Notes: generated by a model from the letters alone, not told the origin. Shown: positions 17,198 through 26,156, counted from the stretch's first letter. The stretch: 64,000 nt of DNA from Onthomonas sp964456525 (GCA_964456525.1 CAYWAP010000004.1:1-64000), one strand, 5' to 3'. Program-made: numbers and translations.

Positions 17198-17973
17198 CTC
17201 CGGGCCTCCGCCTTCAGTGCGGCGTACTTGGCGCGAACTTCCGCCATCTTGCCGCAGGTCATTTTGCCCTCGGTGCAGCGCCCGCAGGCGACGCAGCTGG
17301 GGCCGGCGTCCTCAAACAGCGCCGGGGCAATGGGATAGACCAGCTGAAACATCTTTTCCGCCAGCGCGCGGATCTCCCACTGGGCCCGGTTGCAGCAGCG
17401 CAGGGCAAAGAAATGGTGTAAACTTCGCGCATTCATCGTGACGACCATCTTGGTCTCACAGGCATTGGGCAGCACAAAGCGCGCGTCCTCGTTGGCCAGC
17501 TTCTCCGCTTTGCGAGCCGCCTCCTCTTCCGACAGGCCCTGTGCCATCCCCTCGCGGGTGTGCTTCTCCTGAAGGGCGGCCGCCAGCGCCAAATACTCCT
17601 CCCCCTGCTTCTTCATGGCCTGTAAAAACAGCGCCTTGCTGGAGGGGTCCCCTTCGATTTCCGGCGGGATGACAAATTGAAAGTCATCCAGACGGACATA
17701 GCGCTGACTTTGCACGGAAAAGGAGGCAATGCGGTGGCGGGTGATCTGCGCCAGCAGGGAGCGGCTGACCCCCTCAATGCCAAAGGTAAAAGAAACGTGC
17801 TCAATGGGGCTTTGATGGCCCATAGAAGCCAACATTCGAACCAGTTTTGCAGCCTTTTCCGGCGTCAGGTCCTCCAGCAGCTCCTCCACGCCGGAGGCGG
17901 AATAGCACAGCTTGGCGGCGGCGGCCACCACCTTCTCCGGTTCCGGCGTATAGGTAATCAGGGTGACATACAT
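17194..17973 (-). CDS. thyX: FAD-dependent thymidylate synthase ThyX
   Basis: Makes dTMP from dUMP with methylene-THF as carbon donor and reduced flavin as reductant. The ThyX signature RHR-x7-S-x-R is visible as RHRIASFSVQSQRY near residue 79, and QSPIEHVSFTFGIEG near 53 supplies further flavin contacts. The C-terminus is cysteine-rich (CVACGRCTEGKMTCGK), a feature I know from clostridial ThyX. 259 residues, normal. Starts 34 bases after the aminotransferase stop and overlaps the phosphatase remnant by 4 bases. Confidence 0.93.
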   Translation of the reverse strand: MYVTLITYTPEPEKVVAAAAKLCYSASGVEELLEDLTPEKAAKLVRMLASMGHQSPIEHVSFTFGIEGVSRSLLAQITRHRIASFSVQSQRYVRLDDFQFVIPPEIEGDPSSKALFLQAMKKQGEEYLALAAALQEKHTREGMAQGLSEEEAARKAEKLANEDARFVLPNACETKMVVTMNARSLHHFFALRCCNRAQWEIRALAEKMFQLVYPIAPALFEDAGPSCVACGRCTEGKMTCGKMAEVRAKYAALKAEARR

Positions 17974-18007
17974 AATGGTCTCCTTCTCTCATCAACAGGC
18001 TCGGGCC

Positions 18008-19204
18008 TTATTTCTCGCCCGGGCACTTCTCAGCCCGGATGGCCCCTTCCAACTGCAACAGCGCCCGTTCCAGCGTCTTGCGGGGGCAGGCCAGCACAAA
18101 GCGCTGGAACAGCTCTGCGTTGCCGCCAAAGATGTGGCCGCCGTCCAGCCAGAGCTTTGCCCGGTTGATAATCAAGTCGTTCAGCGCGTCCTTGTCCAGC
18201 CCCAGAGCGCTGAAATCCACCCAGGCGAAGTACGTCCCCTCCGGCTCCACCAGCTTCAGCTCCGGCAGACGCTCTGCCAGGAAGCGGCGCATGAAATCCA
18301 AATTCCCGCGGAGATAGGCCTTGCACTGCTCCAGCCACTCGCCCCCCTGCTCATAGGCGGCCTGACAGCCGACCAGCCCCATCAAATTGGGGCCGCCAAC
18401 CCCTTCCCGGCCCATTTCCTCCTGGAAGCTCCGGCGCAAACCGGCATTGGGAATCCAGATGTTGGAGGTTTGCAGCCCTGCCAGATTAAAGGTCTTGCTG
18501 GGCGCCGTACAGACCAGAGCCTGCTCCGCCATATCGGGATTGGCCTTCAAAAAGACCGTGTGGGGATGGCCGGGCATGGTAAAATCACAGTGAATTTCAT
18601 CGGAGACCACAATCACACCATGGCGCTTACAGATCTCTCCCAGGGTTTGCAGTTCCTCCTCCGTCCAAACCCGGCCCACCGGGTTGTGCGGGCTGCACAG
18701 CAGGAAGAGCTTCACATCGTTTTCCCGAATCTTTTCTTCAAAGTCCCGAAAATCCATGCTGTACCGCCCATTTTCCAGGCGCAGCGGGCTTTCCACCAGT
18801 TTCCGGCCGTTTCTCTCCACCGCGCTGAAGAAGGGATAGTACACCGGCGGCGTAATCAGCACCGCCTCTCCCGGCTCGGTAAGGGCGCGGATCGCCGTCG
18901 TAAAGGCGTAGACCACCCCGGGCGTTTTCACCAGCCAGTCCGGTTCCGGCTTCCAGCCAAAATGCCCCTCAAACCAGCGGATGAGGGCCTCTGCATAGGG
19001 GGCCTTGACGCCGCTATAGCCAAAAATACCGTGGGACACGGCCTTTTGCAACGCCTCCAGCACCGGCTCCGGCGCGGGAAAATCCATGTCCGCCACCCAC
19101 ATAGGCAGCACATCGGCGGGCAGACCGTGTTCCACAGCGAAGTCGTATTTCAGGCTATTGGTGCCGCTGCGGTCGATTACCTTGTCAAACTCATATTGTT
19201 TCAT
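18008..19204 (-). CDS. MalY/PatB-type PLP-dependent aminotransferase / C-S lyase
   Basis: Fold-type I PLP enzyme of 398 residues. Opening MKQYEFDKVIDRSGTNSLKYD and PMWVADMDFPAPEPV near 40 are diagnostic for the MalY/PatB (cystathionine beta-lyase-like) branch; the PLP lysine is in APSKTFNLAGLQTSN near 235, and SPHNPVGRVW near 165 binds the cofactor. The frame is open to 19453, but 19204 has AAGGAG 9 bases upstream and gives the family N-terminus. Likely produces pyruvate, ammonia and thiol from cysteine conjugates or cystathionine; transaminase activity is possible. Confidence 0.88.
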   Translation of the reverse strand: MKQYEFDKVIDRSGTNSLKYDFAVEHGLPADVLPMWVADMDFPAPEPVLEALQKAVSHGIFGYSGVKAPYAEALIRWFEGHFGWKPEPDWLVKTPGVVYAFTTAIRALTEPGEAVLITPPVYYPFFSAVERNGRKLVESPLRLENGRYSMDFRDFEEKIRENDVKLFLLCSPHNPVGRVWTEEELQTLGEICKRHGVIVVSDEIHCDFTMPGHPHTVFLKANPDMAEQALVCTAPSKTFNLAGLQTSNIWIPNAGLRRSFQEEMGREGVGGPNLMGLVGCQAAYEQGGEWLEQCKAYLRGNLDFMRRFLAERLPELKLVEPEGTYFAWVDFSALGLDKDALNDLIINRAKLWLDGGHIFGGNAELFQRFVLACPRKTLERALLQLEGAIRAEKCPGEK

Positions 19205-19312
19205 GTCAGTTTCTCCTTTTGTCTCTCGGAAATCACCGGAGGGAACCGCTCCCCTCGATCGCGGCCTCCCCAGGCCCCTTTTGCGCCACGCCGGCTGCCT
19301 CTCCCGTCTCAT

Positions 19313-19341
19313 TTGACGCCTTGCAGCGGCTCTGCTACAAT
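19313..19341 (+). promoter_or_regulatory. Promoter of ylmH
   Basis: TTGACG (19313-19318), 17-base spacer, TACAAT (19336-19341), 41 bases before the ylmH start. Lies in the divergent region shared with the aminotransferase gene. Confidence 0.65.
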
Positions 19342-19382
19342 ATAGGAAATTCGGATCAAAAACCGTTATGGAAGGAAGCCCT

Positions 19383-20174
19383 ATGAATAAAAACGAACGG
19401 ATCGCCCGCCTTGCCAGCTCCCCGGAGGAGCGCCATCTCCTCAGCCACACCATGGATCAGATTCAGGCCGTCCAGCGCCGCAATGTACCGGCTCACACCT
19501 GGTTCCTCACCCCGGCGGAGGCCCTGGTCGTCCAGTCGCTGATCGCCGATCTGGGGAATCCCGGCCATGTGTTCACCGGCGGCTTTGCGGGGGCTGAGCG
19601 CCAGCTCTGCGTCTTTCTTCCCGACTGGATGGAGGAGGACATGCTGGACCCTTCCGAGTACATCACCGCCCTTCGGGCCGCATGGTACGCGGAAGAGACG
19701 CTGACCCACCGGGACTTTCTGGGCGCCTTGATGGGTATGGGCATCCGCCGGGAGACGGTAGGGGACATTCTCGTGAGCCGGGGGAACTGCGATCTGCTGC
19801 TCCTGCCCGAGGTGGCGCCCTTCCTGCGCGCCTCTCTGGAGCGGGCAGGCCGCAGCAAACTGCATCTGCAAGAGGTGGCCCTCTCAGACCTGCACTTCCC
19901 GGAAGCGCGCACCAAAGCTATCCACGGCACAGTCCCCGCCATGCGGCTGGACGCCGTGGCCTCCACTGGCTTTTCCCTCTCCCGCTCCAAAATGGCCGAA
20001 GCCATCTCCGCCGGGCGGGTTACGCTGAACTGGCGCGCCATCACCCGTCCCGACGCCCCCGTCCACCCAGGGGACGTCATCGCCTGCCGGGGGCTGGGAA
20101 AATGCAAGGTGCTGGAAGCCGGCGCTCGCAGCCGAAAGGGCCGGCTCTCCATCGATCTGGAGCGCTACTTATAA
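19383..20174 (+). CDS. ylmH: S4-domain RNA-binding protein YlmH
   Basis: 263 residues. Homologues bind the ribosome near the P-site and, in Bacillus, YlmH has been reported to assist rescue of peptidyl-tRNA-obstructed large subunits. N-terminal YlmH domain with HTWFLTPAEALVVQSLI near 38 and GGFAGAERQLCVFLPDW near 65; C-terminal S4 domain MRLDAVASTGFSLSRSKMAE near 186. GGAAGGAAG a few bases upstream supports 19383 over the in-frame ATG at 19368. Not in its usual dcw-cluster setting; here it stands alone, converging on the next gene with a 6-base overlap. Confidence 0.88.
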   Translation: MNKNERIARLASSPEERHLLSHTMDQIQAVQRRNVPAHTWFLTPAEALVVQSLIADLGNPGHVFTGGFAGAERQLCVFLPDWMEEDMLDPSEYITALRAAWYAEETLTHRDFLGALMGMGIRRETVGDILVSRGNCDLLLLPEVAPFLRASLERAGRSKLHLQEVALSDLHFPEARTKAIHGTVPAMRLDAVASTGFSLSRSKMAEAISAGRVTLNWRAITRPDAPVHPGDVIACRGLGKCKVLEAGARSRKGRLSIDLERYL

Positions 20175-20636
20175 GGCGGCGCGGCTTCCGTTCCGGCGGT
20201 CGGGAAAGCCCTCCCCGGGGACAAATCCCCGCTCCACCTGCCGGTTCCAAGCCAGGTTTACAATCTCCATGACCTCGTCCGGAGAGTCCTGAACCCAGGG
20301 GCAGGACTTTCCATATTTCAGCTTATAAAAGAAGAACACCTTCTCCGGCCCCTCAAAAGTGCTGCCCGCAATGAGCTTCATCAATTCCGCATACAGATTT
20401 TGATGATCCTGCCCCTCCCGCTCTCTGGCAAAGGCGGCGGCCTGGGGCGAGAGCGCGTCCTGATAGGCCGCGTCTATGGCATCATAATTCACCGGGGGTC
20501 TGGCGTGGGCGTCAATAAAATGGGTCAGGCATTTGAACTCCTCCGTCATGGCTCCACGCTGCTGGGGGGTCATGGTCTTCCAAATGGTGTTCAATGCCTG
20601 CCATTCTTTGGTCTGTTTCAATTCATCTCGTGTCAT
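20169..20636 (-). CDS. Unknown soluble protein, 155 residues
   Basis: Not recognised. Mostly helical, charged, no membrane segment or signal peptide; contains WQALNTIWKTMTPQQRGAM near residue 12 and VFFFYKLKYGKSCPWVQDSP near 98. A clear minus-strand promoter (20664-20693), an AGGAGG-like site and codon use like its neighbours mark it as a real gene. It overlaps the 3' end of ylmH by 6 bases on the opposite strand, so the two transcripts are antisense at their ends. Confidence 0.7.
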   Translation of the reverse strand: MTRDELKQTKEWQALNTIWKTMTPQQRGAMTEEFKCLTHFIDAHARPPVNYDAIDAAYQDALSPQAAAFAREREGQDHQNLYAELMKLIAGSTFEGPEKVFFFYKLKYGKSCPWVQDSPDEVMEIVNLAWNRQVERGFVPGEGFPDRRNGSRAAL

Positions 20637-20663
20637 GGGGCGGCCTCCTCATCTCTCGGAACC

Positions 20664-20693
20664 ATTGTAACACGGAAAAAAGGCTGGATACAA
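20664..20693 (-). promoter_or_regulatory. Promoter of the 155-residue gene
   Basis: Minus-strand TTGTAT (20688-20693), 18-base spacer, TACAAT (20664-20669), 27 bases before the start codon. Confidence 0.55.
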
Positions 20694-20774
20694 CAGTTTT
20701 TTCAAGGCCCAAGGGGCGTTTCCCGCCCAAAACCCGACCCACATACCCCATCTACAAAGGAGCAAACGAAAATC

Positions 20775-21341
20775 ATGAAATTTAGAGGCATTCAAAAACG
20801 TTTGGAGGGGCGCTTTATCACCCGCTATGACCTCCAGTACGAGACGGCCGACGGCAGGGAGAAAACCTATGAGATCATCAGCCGCAACAAAAACCTCACC
20901 TCATTTAGCGATTTGCACAATCAGCAGGCGGAAGCCGTCGTCCTGATCCTTCACGACGAGAGCGGCCAGCGAATTCTGCTCAACCGGGAATACCGCATGG
21001 CAATGGGCTGCTGGATTTACAATTTCCCCGCCGGTTTGATCGATCCCGGGGAGTCCCCAGACGCCGCCGCCAAGCGGGAGCTTTGGGAGGAAACCGGCCT
21101 GACCCTGACCTCCATTCAGGGGCATCTGAACAATTCCTACAGCGCCATCGGCTTTTCCAATGAAAAGACCAGCTGCGTCATCGGCACGGCCACCGGCGAA
21201 TTTGCCCCCAGCACCTCCTCGGAAGAGGAAATCGAAGCCGGCTGGTACACCCGATCACAGGTTCTTGACCTGCTCGCCCGGGACGCCGCCTTTGCCGCCA
21301 GAACCCAGGCCTACTGCTATGTCTGGGCCAATCAGAAGTAA
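20775..21341 (+). CDS. NUDIX hydrolase (ADP-ribose pyrophosphatase-like)
   Basis: 188 residues. A perfect Nudix box runs from about residue 87: GLIDPGE followed by seven residues and RELWEETGL, with the catalytic glutamates in REL-x-EE. The N-terminal half (RYDLQYETADGREKTYEIISRN, then VVLILHDESGQRILLNREYRMA) resembles ADP-ribose/nucleotide-sugar pyrophosphatases that cleave ADP-sugars to AMP and sugar phosphate. The start at 20775 follows AAAGGAG; the much longer open frame upstream is antisense to the previous gene. Confidence 0.85.
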   Translation: MKFRGIQKRLEGRFITRYDLQYETADGREKTYEIISRNKNLTSFSDLHNQQAEAVVLILHDESGQRILLNREYRMAMGCWIYNFPAGLIDPGESPDAAAKRELWEETGLTLTSIQGHLNNSYSAIGFSNEKTSCVIGTATGEFAPSTSSEEEIEAGWYTRSQVLDLLARDAAFAARTQAYCYVWANQK

Positions 21342-21387
21342 TTTACAGCGGCTTTCGCCCCAGCGGCAAGCCTCTAAAAATCCGCGC

Positions 21388-21417
21388 AAAAAAGGGGGCC
21401 GCCCCATCGGGACGGCC
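21388..21417 (-). terminator. groEL terminator
   Basis: Read on the minus strand, GGCCGTCCC-GAT-GGGGCGGCC followed by CCCTTTTTT, starting 15 bases after the groEL stop. Confidence 0.85.
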
Positions 21418-21431
21418 TCTTGTCTTTTTGA

Positions 21432-23054
21432 TTAATAACCCATTTCAGGATTGGGTGCAGCAACCGGTGCGGGAGGCTCGGGCTTATCAACCACACATGC
21501 CTCCGTGGTCAGCAGGATTGCGCAGACCGAGGAAGCGCTCTCCAGAGCGGTGCGGGTGACCTTCGTGGGGTCAACAATACCGCTGGGGATCATCTCGCAA
21601 TAGACCTCGTGATAAGCGTCAAAGCCGTAGCCGACCTTGCCAGAGTTCATAATGCGGTCCAGAACCACAGAGCCATCGATGCCTGCGTTCTCAGAAATCT
21701 GCTTGACGGGAGCGGTCAGCGCCTTGGCAATAATCTGTGCGCCGGTCTTCTCGTCGCCCTCCAGGGTGTCGATCAGCTGATTGACAGCGGAAATCGCGTT
21801 GACATAAGCGGTGCCGCCGCCGGCAACAATGCCCTCTTCAACAGCCGCACGGGTGGCGTTCAGCGCGTCCTCGACGCGGAGCTTCTTCTCCTTCATCTCG
21901 GCCTCAGTGGCAGCGCCGACCTTGATGACAGCCACGCCGCCAGCCATCTTCGCCAGACGCTCCTGGCTCTTCTCCCGGTCATAGTCGGAAGTGGTGTTGG
22001 CGATCTGGCTGCGGATCTGAGCCACACGGGCGCGGATGGCGTCGGGATTGCCCTGGCCGTCCACGATGATCGTGTTCTCTTTGGAGACCTTCACCTGGCG
22101 GGCCTGACCCAGCTGGGACAGCTGCGTATCCTTCAGCTCCAGACCGGTATCTGCGGAAATCACCTGGCCGCCCGTCAGCGTGGCGATGTCGATCAGCATT
22201 TCCTTGCGGCGATCGCCAAAGCCGGGGGCCTTGACGCAGCAGACCTTCAACGTGCCGCGCAGCGTGTTGACAATCAGCGTGGACAGGGCCTCGCCCTCCA
22301 CGTCCTCTGCAATCACCAGCAGCGGACGGCCCATCTTTGCAATCTGCTCCAGAACGGGCAGCAGATCCTGAATGACGGAAATCTTCTTGTCATAGATCAG
22401 GATGAAGGGATCATCCAGCACCGCTTCCATTTTCTCGGTGTCCGTGACCATATAGGGGGTCACATAGCCGCGGTCAAACTGCATACCCTCGACCACCTCG
22501 GAATAGGTCTCAGCGGTCTTGGACTCCTCCACGGTGATCACGCCGTCTGCGGAAACCTTCTCCATGGCCTCGGCAATCAGCTTGCCGATGGTGTCGTCAC
22601 CGGAAGAGATGGCGCCCACCCGGGCAATATCGTCCGTGCCGGAAACCGGCTGGCTGTTCGCCTTAATGGCCTCAATGGCGGTGTCGGTGGCCTTGGCCAT
22701 GCCCTTCTTCATCACCATGGGGTTGGCGCCGGCAGCCAGGTTCTTCATGCCCTCCGTGATGATGGCCTGAGCCAGCAGGGTTGCCGTGGTGGTGCCGTCA
22801 CCGGCCACATCGTTGGTCTTGGTCGCCACTTCCTTGACAAGAGCAGCGCCCATGTTCTCAAAGGGATCCTCCAGCTCGATCTCCTTGGCAATGGTCACGC
22901 CGTCATTGGTGATGAGGGGGCTGCCAAACTTCTTGCCCAGGACAACGTTGCGGCCCTTGGGACCCATGGTGATTTTAACGGCATTTGCCATCTGGTCCAC
23001 ACCAGACTGGAGAGAGCGGCGAGCTTCCTCGCCAAAGTTAATCATTTTAGCCAT
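21432..23054 (-). CDS. groEL: Chaperonin GroEL (60 kDa)
   Basis: Forms the double-ring ATP-driven folding chamber with GroES as lid. 540 residues with the family landmarks GDGTTTATLLAQAI near 86 (ATP binding), the apical substrate-binding region around 190-375, and GGGTAYVNAI near 414. The usual Gly-Gly-Met tail is replaced by a short Pro-rich end (PEPPAPVAAPNPEMGY). Cotranscribed with groES 55 bases upstream and thereby under CIRCE/HrcA control. Confidence 0.97.
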   Translation of the reverse strand: MAKMINFGEEARRSLQSGVDQMANAVKITMGPKGRNVVLGKKFGSPLITNDGVTIAKEIELEDPFENMGAALVKEVATKTNDVAGDGTTTATLLAQAIITEGMKNLAAGANPMVMKKGMAKATDTAIEAIKANSQPVSGTDDIARVGAISSGDDTIGKLIAEAMEKVSADGVITVEESKTAETYSEVVEGMQFDRGYVTPYMVTDTEKMEAVLDDPFILIYDKKISVIQDLLPVLEQIAKMGRPLLVIAEDVEGEALSTLIVNTLRGTLKVCCVKAPGFGDRRKEMLIDIATLTGGQVISADTGLELKDTQLSQLGQARQVKVSKENTIIVDGQGNPDAIRARVAQIRSQIANTTSDYDREKSQERLAKMAGGVAVIKVGAATEAEMKEKKLRVEDALNATRAAVEEGIVAGGGTAYVNAISAVNQLIDTLEGDEKTGAQIIAKALTAPVKQISENAGIDGSVVLDRIMNSGKVGYGFDAYHEVYCEMIPSGIVDPTKVTRTALESASSVCAILLTTEACVVDKPEPPAPVAAPNPEMGY

Positions 23055-23109
23055 AATTTAATTACCTCCGAAAATTGGAAAACAGGACGTGAGAAACCAA
23101 GTGGGTTTC

Positions 23110-23394
23110 TTATTCGACGATTGCCAGAATGTCATTCTGACGGACAATGGTCAGCTCTTCGCCATCGACCTTGACCTGCGTGCCGGAATACTTGCTGGTA
23201 ATCACCTTGTCGCCGACTTTGATGGTCATGACAACCTCGTTGCCATCTACCATGCCGCCGGGGCCAACGGCAACGACCTCAGCCACTTCTGGCTTCTCTT
23301 TGGCGCTGCCGGTCAGAATAATGCCACCCTTTGTGGTCTCTTCCGCCTCAACCATTTTCAGGACAACGCGGTCAGTCAAGGGTTTCAGTTTCAT
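23110..23394 (-). CDS. groES: Co-chaperonin GroES (10 kDa)
   Basis: Seven-fold lid of the GroEL chamber. 94 residues starting MKLKPLTDRVVLKMVEAEE; the mobile loop (TTKGGIILTGSAKEKPE near 18-34) and the KVGDKVITSKYSGTQVKVDGEE core are all present. An in-frame extension to 23490 runs through the operator and is not coding. Confidence 0.96.
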   Translation of the reverse strand: MKLKPLTDRVVLKMVEAEETTKGGIILTGSAKEKPEVAEVVAVGPGGMVDGNEVVMTIKVGDKVITSKYSGTQVKVDGEELTIVRQNDILAIVE

Positions 23395-23479
23395 GGAAAT
23401 TGCCTCCTTATGGAAAAGTAAACTTTGATAAACACAGTTAAGCAGCCCGGGCTCCGGATGAACTCCAAAAACCCAGAAA

Positions 23480-23506
23480 TTAGCACTCATGTTTTTCGAC
23501 TGCTAA
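23480..23506 (-). promoter_or_regulatory. CIRCE operator (HrcA binding site)
   Basis: TTAGCACTC (23480-23488), 9-base spacer, GACTGCTAA (23498-23506): the CIRCE inverted repeat with one mismatch in the second arm (consensus GAGTGCTAA). It lies just downstream of the groES promoter, where HrcA bound as a repressor would block initiation until heat shock. Confidence 0.9.
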
Positions 23507-23513
23507 CAGCTAT

Positions 23514-23542
23514 ATCATAAATCACATTGCCAGATTTTGCAA
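23514..23542 (-). promoter_or_regulatory. groESL promoter
   Basis: Minus-strand TTGCAA (23537-23542), 17-base spacer, TATGAT (23514-23519), immediately followed by the CIRCE operator. Confidence 0.75.
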
Positions 23543-23616
23543 CCCCTTATTTTTAAAAAATCTATGAATTTTCCTGCGCACTTCGAAAGGAAATCGTCTT
23601 TTTTGCCAAAAAACAG

Positions 23617-23659
23617 AAAAAAGTCCCCTGTTTCCTCCATATTCGGGAAAACAGGGGAC
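23617..23659 (-). terminator. ftsH terminator
   Basis: GTCCCCTGTTT (23623-23633) pairs perfectly over 11 bases with AAACAGGGGAC (23649-23659); on the minus strand the stem is followed by TTTTTT. It ends the ftsH transcript before the groES promoter. Confidence 0.85.
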
Positions 23660-23939
23660 AAATTCTCTTTCGAAGCCGCTCACCATGTCATCTGCCGGCC
23701 CGCAGCCAGCGGAAAGCGTCCCTTACGCACCCGCCCGGAAGGAGAATATCGCTTCCCTCGAGGGCGAAATTCACATTCCGCCCCTTTTGGCGCTTCCCCG
23801 CCCAGTGTGCGCAAGGCACATGGCCGCGGCCGCCCGTCAGGGGCGCCGGAGCGCGAATATGTACGCCGGACAGGCTGCACAAGTCCGCGCCGCCACAGCA
23901 GCGGAAAGAGCACTCAAGCGAATGCCCTTAGCCGCGTTT
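23660..23939. other. 280-base GC-rich segment between ftsH and its terminator
   Basis: Very GC-rich with overlapping short open frames on the minus strand (a 77-codon one at 23680-23913 and a 64-codon one at 23688-23882). Neither has a ribosome site or recognisable product. It is transcribed as the 3' tail of the ftsH message. It could be a degenerate gene, a structured 3' UTR or a dispersed non-coding repeat; no second copy is visible in this window. Confidence 0.4.
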
Positions 23940-26045
23940 TCAGGATGGGTCGGAAGCGCCGCCGTCAGAGTTCGGCGCATCCCCCTGAGCCTCGCCCTCG
24001 GACGGCTCATCCGTCTCCGGACGGGGCGTCACCACCGGCTCATCCAGCATATGAACATGCTTTGCAGCCGGTTCAATGCCGTCCGTGTGCATGGGCTGAG
24101 CCGTCTTGGCCCTGGGGTTTGTGCCGTAGTTGTCGCACAGCTCAGGATCCCGGCCCTCCAGAATGGCCATCATCTCCTGCCCGGTGATGGTTTCCTTTTG
24201 AAGCAGATATTCCGCAATGCGGTCCATCGACTCCCGGTTATCACGCAGCAGCTGCTTTGCTTCCTCATAGCACTGCGTCAGAATCTTATAAATCTCCCGG
24301 TCGGCGCGAGCCGCGGTCTCCTGGGCGCAGTCCATCCCATACGTCCCTTCCAGATACTGGCTGCGAACCGTTGCCAGACCCATGACGCCAAAGGTGTCGC
24401 TCATGCCGTACATCGTCACCATCTTGCGAGCCAGATCCGTTCCCCGCTCAATGTCGTTGGCCGCTCCGGTTGTAGCCGTATGGAACACGACCTCCTCTGC
24501 CGCACGGCCGCCCAGCAGGGTGCGCAGCTGGCTGTAGAGTTCATCCCGGTCATTGAGGAACTTCTCCTCTTCCGGGGTTTGCATCGTGTAGCCCAGCGCC
24601 CCCTGTGTGTGGGGAACGATGGTGATTTTGGAGACGGGTTCCGTCCCCTTTTGCTTGGCAGCCACCAGCGCATGCCCCACCTCATGATAGGCAACCATGC
24701 GCTTTTCCTTCTCCGTCAGCACCGTTCCCTTTTTCTCCGTGCCCGCAATGACGACCTCAAAGGAAACCAGCAGATCGTTTTGGTTGACCGCCTGACGGCC
24801 CATCCGGACGGCCCGCAGCGCCGCTTCGTTGACCAGGTTGGCAAGGTCGGCGCCCACGCATCCGGCGGTGGCCTGGGCAATCTTGTTCAAATCCACATCG
24901 GAGTCCAGGCGGATCTTGCGGGTATGCACCTGCAACGTCGCCAGACGGCCAGCCAGGTTCGGACGGTCCACAATGATCCGGCGGTCAAACCGGCCCGGGC
25001 GCAGCAGCGCCTTGTCCAGAACCTCCGGCCGGTTGGTTGCCCCCAGAACGATCACGCCCTTGGTGGGGTCAAATCCATCCAGTTCCGCCAGCAGCTGGTT
25101 CAGGGTCTGCTCCCGTTCGTCGTTGCCGCCCATGCGGTTGTCGCGGCTCTTGCCGATGGTATCAATCTCATCGATGAAGATAATGCAGGGGGCCATTTTG
25201 CTCGCTTCCTTGAACAGGTCGCGGACACGGCTTGCGCCCACGCCCACAAACATCTCCACAAAGTCGGAGCCGGAGATGGAGAAAAAGGGCACTTTGGCCT
25301 CCCCGGCGACGGCCTTGGCCAGCAGCGTCTTACCAGTACCGGGAGAGCCCACCAGCAGCGCGCCTTTGGGCAGCTTTGCCCCGATGGCGGTGTACTTGCC
25401 GGGGTTGTGGAGGAAGTCAATGATCTCCTCCAGCGATTCCTTGGCCTCGTCCTGACCGGCCACGTCCCGGAAGGTCACGCCCGTTTCCTTTTCCACATAC
25501 ATCTTGGCGTTGGACTTGCCCACGCTGCCAATGCCGCCGCCCATCCGGGAGCCCATCATGCGGAAGACCAGCAGCATGGCTCCAACCATAATCGCCATGG
25601 GCAGAATATAGTTCAGCAAGAACACGGTGATGGCGCTCTCCTGCTGATACTCCGTGCCATAGGTGACGTTGTGCTCCTCCAGCAGCAGAGCCAAGTCCGG
25701 ATAGGAGACCGGCGCCGTGTACAAAGTCGGCATCTCCACCTCGTCCAGGTTCACCGAGTCGTCATCCGCGTAGTACTCCGCCAGCCATTGCTCCTGGGCC
25801 TCTTCGGTCAGTTCAAAACTGTATTTACCGGACTCCAAAACGACCTCAGTCACCTCATCGGACTTGACCATCTCGATAAACTCGCTGAACTTGACCTCCA
25901 CGCTTCCGCTCATAGAGGCAGACGAGAAAATATAATTCAGCCCCGCCGTAATAATCATGGCCCAGATCAGCAGCGTAACAAGTCCCAGAACATTGCTTTT
26001 GGGATTCTTGCCGTTCTTATTGGGTTTTTGTTCGTTCTTTTTCAA
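23940..26045 (-). CDS. ftsH: ATP-dependent zinc metalloprotease FtsH
   Basis: Membrane-anchored AAA+ protease that degrades misfolded membrane and regulatory proteins. Order: TM1 about 19-40, an extracytoplasmic domain, TM2 about 140-165, Walker A GSPGTGKT near 233, Walker B IIFIDEID near 290, second region of homology near 340, and the zinc motif HEVGH near 452; the tail after 640 is Pro/acidic. I place the start at a TTG (26045), 7 bases after GAAGAAGG, giving 701 residues that begin KKNEQKPNKN; the ATG at 26111 has no ribosome site and adds an unlikely 22 residues. Confidence 0.94.
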   Translation of the reverse strand: MKKNEQKPNKNGKNPKSNVLGLVTLLIWAMIITAGLNYIFSSASMSGSVEVKFSEFIEMVKSDEVTEVVLESGKYSFELTEEAQEQWLAEYYADDDSVNLDEVEMPTLYTAPVSYPDLALLLEEHNVTYGTEYQQESAITVFLLNYILPMAIMVGAMLLVFRMMGSRMGGGIGSVGKSNAKMYVEKETGVTFRDVAGQDEAKESLEEIIDFLHNPGKYTAIGAKLPKGALLVGSPGTGKTLLAKAVAGEAKVPFFSISGSDFVEMFVGVGASRVRDLFKEASKMAPCIIFIDEIDTIGKSRDNRMGGNDEREQTLNQLLAELDGFDPTKGVIVLGATNRPEVLDKALLRPGRFDRRIIVDRPNLAGRLATLQVHTRKIRLDSDVDLNKIAQATAGCVGADLANLVNEAALRAVRMGRQAVNQNDLLVSFEVVIAGTEKKGTVLTEKEKRMVAYHEVGHALVAAKQKGTEPVSKITIVPHTQGALGYTMQTPEEEKFLNDRDELYSQLRTLLGGRAAEEVVFHTATTGAANDIERGTDLARKMVTMYGMSDTFGVMGLATVRSQYLEGTYGMDCAQETAARADREIYKILTQCYEEAKQLLRDNRESMDRIAEYLLQKETITGQEMMAILEGRDPELCDNYGTNPRAKTAQPMHTDGIEPAAKHVHMLDEPVVTPRPETDEPSEGEAQGDAPNSDGGASDPS

Positions 26046-26127
26046 ATGGAAACCTTCTTCCAAACATCGTGGTATACAGCCGGGCACCGAAATGCGGCCA
26101 TATGCTGTCATGTGTTACTGCTTTAGT

Positions 26128-26156
26128 AATATACCACACCATTTCCCCAATTACAA
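26128..26156 (-). promoter_or_regulatory. ftsH promoter
   Basis: Minus-strand TTGTAA (26151-26156), 17-base spacer, TATATT (26128-26133), about 83 bases before the TTG start of ftsH. Its position makes initiation at the ATG at 26111 nearly leaderless and supports the downstream start. Confidence 0.65.

Noticed and set aside
19205..19453. N-terminal extension of the MalY-like aminotransferase
   Set aside because: Would overlap ylmH on the opposite strand and lacks a ribosome site; the start at 19204 matches the family.
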